DNA of 7,663 nt from Caryophanales bacterium UBA1737 (lineage in GTDB: Bacteria; Bacillota_I; Bacilli_A; ML615J-28; CAG-313), in contig DCIB01000018.1 in NCBI GenBank assembly GCA_002315915.1, forward strand, positions 1-7,663, in the 5' to 3' direction. The notes beneath the pieces are model-generated. The model saw nothing but the letters and a program-made list of their open reading frames with translations, did no database searches and was not told where the DNA came from. The translations under genes were made by a program, and so were the position numbers. Of the stretch, positions 4,955 to 7,663 are shown piece by piece. Every line of letters starts with the position of its first letter. Positions within the stretch are counted from its first letter, which is position 1.

Positions 4955-6541
4955 AGGATCAATATAAATAGTATGTTGATTAGTATATGTTACATGATAT
5001 CCTGATATTCCATTTATCTTTTTAACATACTTTATATAAGTATAATCAACTGGTACTGATGAAGATAATTTTGCTTTTGAATAATATGCAGCTTTGTTAG
5101 CCGAAAATCTTATTAATTCTTCTGTAAATACATAATTTTTATCATTATTTGGAACATGTATAACTACATGACTTCCAGGCATATCTTTTACATGAAACCA
5201 TAAATCATTTGATGCTGCAACTTTATTTGTTAAATAATCATTTTGAATGCTGTTTTTACCAATATATATTAAACAATCATCTATTTCATATTTAAGTAAA
5301 TTAATTTTAAATTTTTTAGATGATTTAAATTTCTTTTGTTTTAATATACCATGATTAAATAAATCTAATTTGATTTCATCAATTTCATCGTTTGATGAAA
5401 TTGATATATCAAATAAAGTATTATTTAAATAATCAATTTCATTATTAACAAGTTCTATTTGATCATTAACTTTAATTAATGCTTTTTTAGCCTTTTTTAT
5501 TATATTAAATATTTTTTTAAGATTATCAGATGGATCTAAAAGAGGATCAAGTTTAATAATTACTTCTTCATTATTATTAAAATAATTAGATACTATTAAT
5601 TCTTTATCTCCTTTATTTACTTTATATAAATTAGATTGAAGTAATATTCCTATATTTTCTAATTTTAAATTTTCTTTTGCGGTATCTAAATCAGATTCTA
5701 AATGATCTTTTAATATTACATTTTTCTTTAATTCTTTTTTGATTAAATTAATTAATTCTATTGATTTAGAGTTATTAATATATGATGTTTGTTTATAATA
5801 ATCATTTATTAAATCCGATAAATTATTATAAGAATTAATAACTTTAATATCATCATTTAATGGATATGCATAAAAATCTAATTTATTATCAATTAAATAA
5901 GTAACAGGATTTATTTTTTGATTTAAATATTTTTTAATTTCTTCACTTGATTTATTGTTTAATTCATTTAATAGTTTTTTACTTACACCTTGTAAATCAT
6001 TTATATTATCTATTTCACAAGTAAAAGGATTAATATTGTTTAATGATTTTTTAAATTCATATTTAGCATGTGGAATAATAAGACGATCATTATCTTCTGA
6101 AATTGATAGTTTTCTTAATGAATCAAGAATTATATAGTCATTATTAGTTAGTATTAAATTAGAATTTCTTCCCATAAGTTCTAATATTAAATAATATTCA
6201 TAATCATCAAGTAATTCATTATGAGTTAATATATTTAAAATAACTATTCTATCATTATTATATTGAGTAATACTTTTAATAGTACCACGTTCTATATATT
6301 TTCTTAATACCATACAAAAATTATATGGAGTATCCGGATTTTGAAATGAATCGTTATATATACAAATTCTTGGACTATTTAAAGAAGATGATAAAAGTAA
6401 ATTATAGTTTTTACCTTTTACTCTTAATTCTAATATAATATCTGTAGGACTTGGTTCATATATTTTATTGATTATTGCGTTATTCAATTCATTATTTAGT
6501 TCATTAACTAAATAATGAATAAAGCATCCATCTATAGGCAT
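4946..6541 (-). CDS. rqcH: Ribosome quality-control factor RqcH (Rqc2/NFACT family, FbpA-like)
   Basis: RqcH binds obstructed 50S subunits carrying peptidyl-tRNA and recruits tRNA-Ala to add C-terminal poly-alanine degrons. Older names are FbpA/YloA (fibronectin-binding protein). The 531-residue protein (B. subtilis about 570) has an NFACT-N domain (1 to about 165; MPIDGCFIHYLVNELN, NKIY and ELMGRNSN are diagnostic), a helix-hairpin-helix-like segment near 180-215, a coiled-coil middle (about 260-390, Lys/Glu/Leu/Asn-rich) and a C-terminal NFACT-R domain (about 415-531) with DLWFHVKDMPGSH at 446-458. Asp97-Arg98, the pair reported as required for alanine tailing in B. subtilis, is present at the same numbering (NNDRI). 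AGGAGA (6555-6550) is 8 bases before the ATG. It is monocistronic, with its own promoter and terminator. Confidence 0.95.
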   Translation of the reverse strand: MPIDGCFIHYLVNELNNELNNAIINKIYEPSPTDIILELRVKGKNYNLLLSSSLNSPRICIYNDSFQNPDTPYNFCMVLRKYIERGTIKSITQYNNDRIVILNILTHNELLDDYEYYLILELMGRNSNLILTNNDYIILDSLRKLSISEDNDRLIIPHAKYEFKKSLNNINPFTCEIDNINDLQGVSKKLLNELNNKSSEEIKKYLNQKINPVTYLIDNKLDFYAYPLNDDIKVINSYNNLSDLINDYYKQTSYINNSKSIELINLIKKELKKNVILKDHLESDLDTAKENLKLENIGILLQSNLYKVNKGDKELIVSNYFNNNEEVIIKLDPLLDPSDNLKKIFNIIKKAKKALIKVNDQIELVNNEIDYLNNTLFDISISSNDEIDEIKLDLFNHGILKQKKFKSSKKFKINLLKYEIDDCLIYIGKNSIQNDYLTNKVAASNDLWFHVKDMPGSHVVIHVPNNDKNYVFTEELIRFSANKAAYYSKAKLSSSVPVDYTYIKYVKKINGISGYHVTYTNQHTIYIDPKE

Positions 6542-6566
6542 AATATAATTCTCCTAACTTGTTTAT

Positions 6567-6575
6567 ATTATATCA
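6567..6575 (-). promoter_or_regulatory. Extended -10 promoter of rqcH
   Basis: TGATATAAT is read on the minus strand from 6575 to 6567. The predicted start near 6560 gives a leader of about 19 bases that contains AGGAGA. The -35 region 17 bases upstream is A/T only and does not match the consensus. Its upstream flank is a 15-base AT palindrome (6575-6589). Confidence 0.75.
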
Positions 6576-6624
6576 AATTTTTAAAATTTATATTTAGTTA
6601 TAATTTTTATGTCTTGTGTATAAT

Positions 6625-6653
6625 TTGAATACCTTATATTTAAGTGATATAAT
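6625..6653 (+). promoter_or_regulatory. Promoter of gmk-rpoZ
   Basis: TTGAAT (6625-6630, 4 of 6 matches to TTGACA), a 17-base spacer and TATAAT (6648-6653) with a TGA extension (6645-6647) make a strong sigma-A-type promoter. The predicted start near 6660 gives a 28-base leader with AAAGGGA 7 bases before the gmk ATG. A second TATAAT at 6619-6624 could be an alternative -10, but no good -35 is placed for it. Confidence 0.8.
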
Positions 6654-6688
6654 ATATTCAATAAATAATAATTTAAAGGGACAATTAA

Positions 6689-7312
6689 ATGAAATTAGAT
6701 CGTAAAGGACTTTTAATAGTTATTTCAGGACCATCTGGTGTAGGTAAAGGAACTGTTAGAAAAGCACTATTTGAAAGAAGTGATCACGATTTAGTTTATT
6801 CCATTTCCATGACAACTCGTTCGATTAGACCTGGAGAAACTAATGGTGTTGAATATTATTTTACATCTCGTGAAGATTTCTTAGATCAAATAGAAAAAGG
6901 TAATTTACTTGAATATGCTGAATTTATCGGTAATTATTATGGAACTCCTAAAGATAAAGTAGAAACTCTACTTAATGAGGGACATGAAGTAGTACTTGAA
7001 ATTGATGTTGCAGGTGCTGCTCAAGTAAAAGAAAAAATGCCTGAAGCAGTTTTAATTTTTATTGCGCCTCCTAATTATAAATCATTAGAAGATAGATTAT
7101 TAAAAAGAGGTACTGAAAATTTAAATATTATAAATGAACGTCTAGCAAAAGCTAAATCAGAAATTGGAGAAGCTATTCATTACGATTATATTGTAGTTAA
7201 TGATGAAGTAGATAATGCTGCTGATAGAATTATGAGTATTATAAGAGCAGAACATGCTAAAGCATCTAGAACTTTAAATGAATATAATAAACTTGTGGAG
7301 GATTTTAAATAA
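6689..7312 (+). CDS. gmk: Guanylate kinase
   Basis: Gmk phosphorylates GMP to GDP with ATP, feeding GTP and (p)ppGpp pools. The 207-residue product is full length (E. coli 207). The P-loop GPSGVGKGT is at 14-22. The guanylate-kinase signature at 42-58 (TTRSIRPGETNGVEYYF) carries the GMP-contacting Arg44, Arg47 and Tyr56. EYAEFIGNYYGTP (75-87) supplies further GMP-site tyrosines, and the lid arginine region is at about 136-151. The usual DxQGA segment reads DVAGA (106-110), a mild departure. Its promoter and AAAGGGA Shine-Dalgarno are clear. It overlaps rpoZ by a single base (TAATG), the classical gmk-rpoZ arrangement of Firmicutes and Proteobacteria. Confidence 0.98.
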   Translation: MKLDRKGLLIVISGPSGVGKGTVRKALFERSDHDLVYSISMTTRSIRPGETNGVEYYFTSREDFLDQIEKGNLLEYAEFIGNYYGTPKDKVETLLNEGHEVVLEIDVAGAAQVKEKMPEAVLIFIAPPNYKSLEDRLLKRGTENLNIINERLAKAKSEIGEAIHYDYIVVNDEVDNAADRIMSIIRAEHAKASRTLNEYNKLVEDFK

Positions 7313-7566
7313 TGACTAAAGTTAAAGGATTAATGATTAATAATCAATTAAAAATAGGAAGCAATGATCGTGAAGGTATGCGTTATCCGGCTATTGATGA
7401 ATTATCATCTAAAGCAGATTCTAAATATCGTTTAGTTATTGCTGTTGCAGAACGTGCAAAAGAAATTAATGAAACTAAAAAATCATATCTTGAATATACT
7501 TCTAATTATAAAGCAATAGGTATTGCGTTAGAAGAAATAGTAGCCGATTTAATAACAGTTAAGTAA
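7312..7566 (+). CDS. rpoZ: DNA-directed RNA polymerase subunit omega
   Basis: Omega is the small subunit that clamps the beta-prime chain and aids RNA polymerase assembly. The 84-residue product contains the family core from residue 23: MRYPAIDELSSKADSKYRLV, then AERAKEIN and the C-terminal KAIGIALEEIVADLI segment. The first 22 residues form an N-terminal extension relative to B. subtilis omega, which begins at the equivalent of Met23. The upstream start is preferred because GGAGG (7297-7301) is 10 bases before the ATG at 7312, whereas the internal ATG at 7378 has GAAGG only one base away. Start and gmk stop share one base, implying coupled translation. Position after gmk confirms identity. 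Confidence 0.93.
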   Translation: MTKVKGLMINNQLKIGSNDREGMRYPAIDELSSKADSKYRLVIAVAERAKEINETKKSYLEYTSNYKAIGIALEEIVADLITVK

Positions 7567-7589
7567 ATGATTTATCACTTACTTTTTTT
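7561..7589 (+). terminator. Probable terminator of gmk-rpoZ
   Basis: Arms 7561-7570 (AAGTAAATGA) and 7575-7584 (TCACTTACTT) pair with one A-C mismatch around a TTTA loop, followed by T bases to 7589 (seven T in a row including the arm end). The stem is AT-rich, so it is weaker than the others in this window. The rpoZ stop codon lies inside the first arm, the same design seen at nth and rqcH. Confidence 0.65.
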
Positions 7590-7663
7590 GCGTAATTAAC
7601 TTAAGAATTACAATTTAATCATAAAACCTACCCAAATATGTCAATAACTTTTAAAAATGTCCC
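7590..7663. other. Non-coding tail, unassigned
   Basis: No open frame, RNA gene or promoter is convincing here. It has short C runs (ACCTACCC at 7626-7633, TGTCCC at 7658-7663) that are unusual for this AT-rich window. TGTC occurs twice, 19 bases apart (7639-7642 and 7658-7661). A 6-bp inverted repeat GTAATT/AATTAC lies at 7592-7611. It may be ordinary intergenic DNA or the start of another element cut by the window edge. Confidence 0.4.

Noticed and set aside
5955..6137. 60-codon open frame on the plus strand inside rqcH
   Set aside because: Antisense to a conserved gene, no recognisable motif and no supporting promoter or Shine-Dalgarno.
6619..6624. Second TATAAT upstream of gmk as an independent promoter
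   Set aside because: No -35 or exact TGN extension is correctly placed; the downstream extended -10 with TTGAAT is better, so this is mentioned only as an alternative.
6542..6688. Possible small RNA or riboswitch in the divergent rqcH/gmk spacer
   Set aside because: The two leaders predicted from the promoters are only about 19 and 28 bases, and no structured GC-containing element is visible.

Overview
The window is a compact, very AT-rich stretch of chromosome. It looks like a low-GC Firmicutes/Mycoplasmatota-type bacterium (Erysipelotrichia, RF39-like or a related Bacilli lineage). The reasons are the rpsB-tsf-pyrH-frr order, a dnaD-nth pair, an RqcH/NFACT protein, gmk-rpoZ, Gram-positive-like Shine-Dalgarno sites and strongly A/T-ending codons. 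Trp is encoded by TGG throughout. All twelve visible stops are TAA or TAG, so the standard code explains every gene. The lineage is an inference from gene content; no rRNA or other marker is present.

Region by region: (1) 1-2300, plus strand, is a translation and nucleotide operon: the 3' end of rpsB (S2) with a repetitive Ala/Lys/Glu tail, tsf (EF-Ts), pyrH (UMP kinase) and frr (ribosome recycling factor). It closes with a strong hairpin shared with the convergent gene. (2) 2332-2925, minus, is a histidine phosphatase (phosphoglycerate mutase-like) gene whose predicted transcription start falls on its own start codon, suggesting a leaderless mRNA. (3) 3002-4241, plus, is dnaD-nth (replication restart/initiation and base-excision repair), with an 11-nt overlap and a perfect palindromic terminator. 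(4) 4268-4865, minus, is a complete type II hicAB toxin-antitoxin operon. It has a consensus promoter whose -35 and spacer are covered by a 24-bp inverted repeat, the likely HicB operator. (5) 4946-6541, minus, is rqcH (Rqc2/NFACT ribosome quality-control factor) with its own promoter and terminator. (6) 6689-7566, plus, is gmk-rpoZ (guanylate kinase and RNA polymerase omega), overlapping by one base and followed by an imperfect hairpin terminator. (7) 7590-7663 is a non-coding tail of slightly different composition.

Most genes are housekeeping genes of translation, nucleotide supply, replication and repair. The accessory element is hicAB, which sits between two terminators beside rqcH. The most interesting signals are regulatory: the hic operator/promoter overlap, the leaderless phosphatase promoter, repeated extended -10 elements (TGNTATAAT), and terminators built around stop codons. 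I see no CRISPR array, rRNA, tRNA, riboswitch or intact insertion sequence. No gene-free stretch exceeds 300 bases; the longest is the 147-base divergent rqcH/gmk spacer, which holds two promoters.
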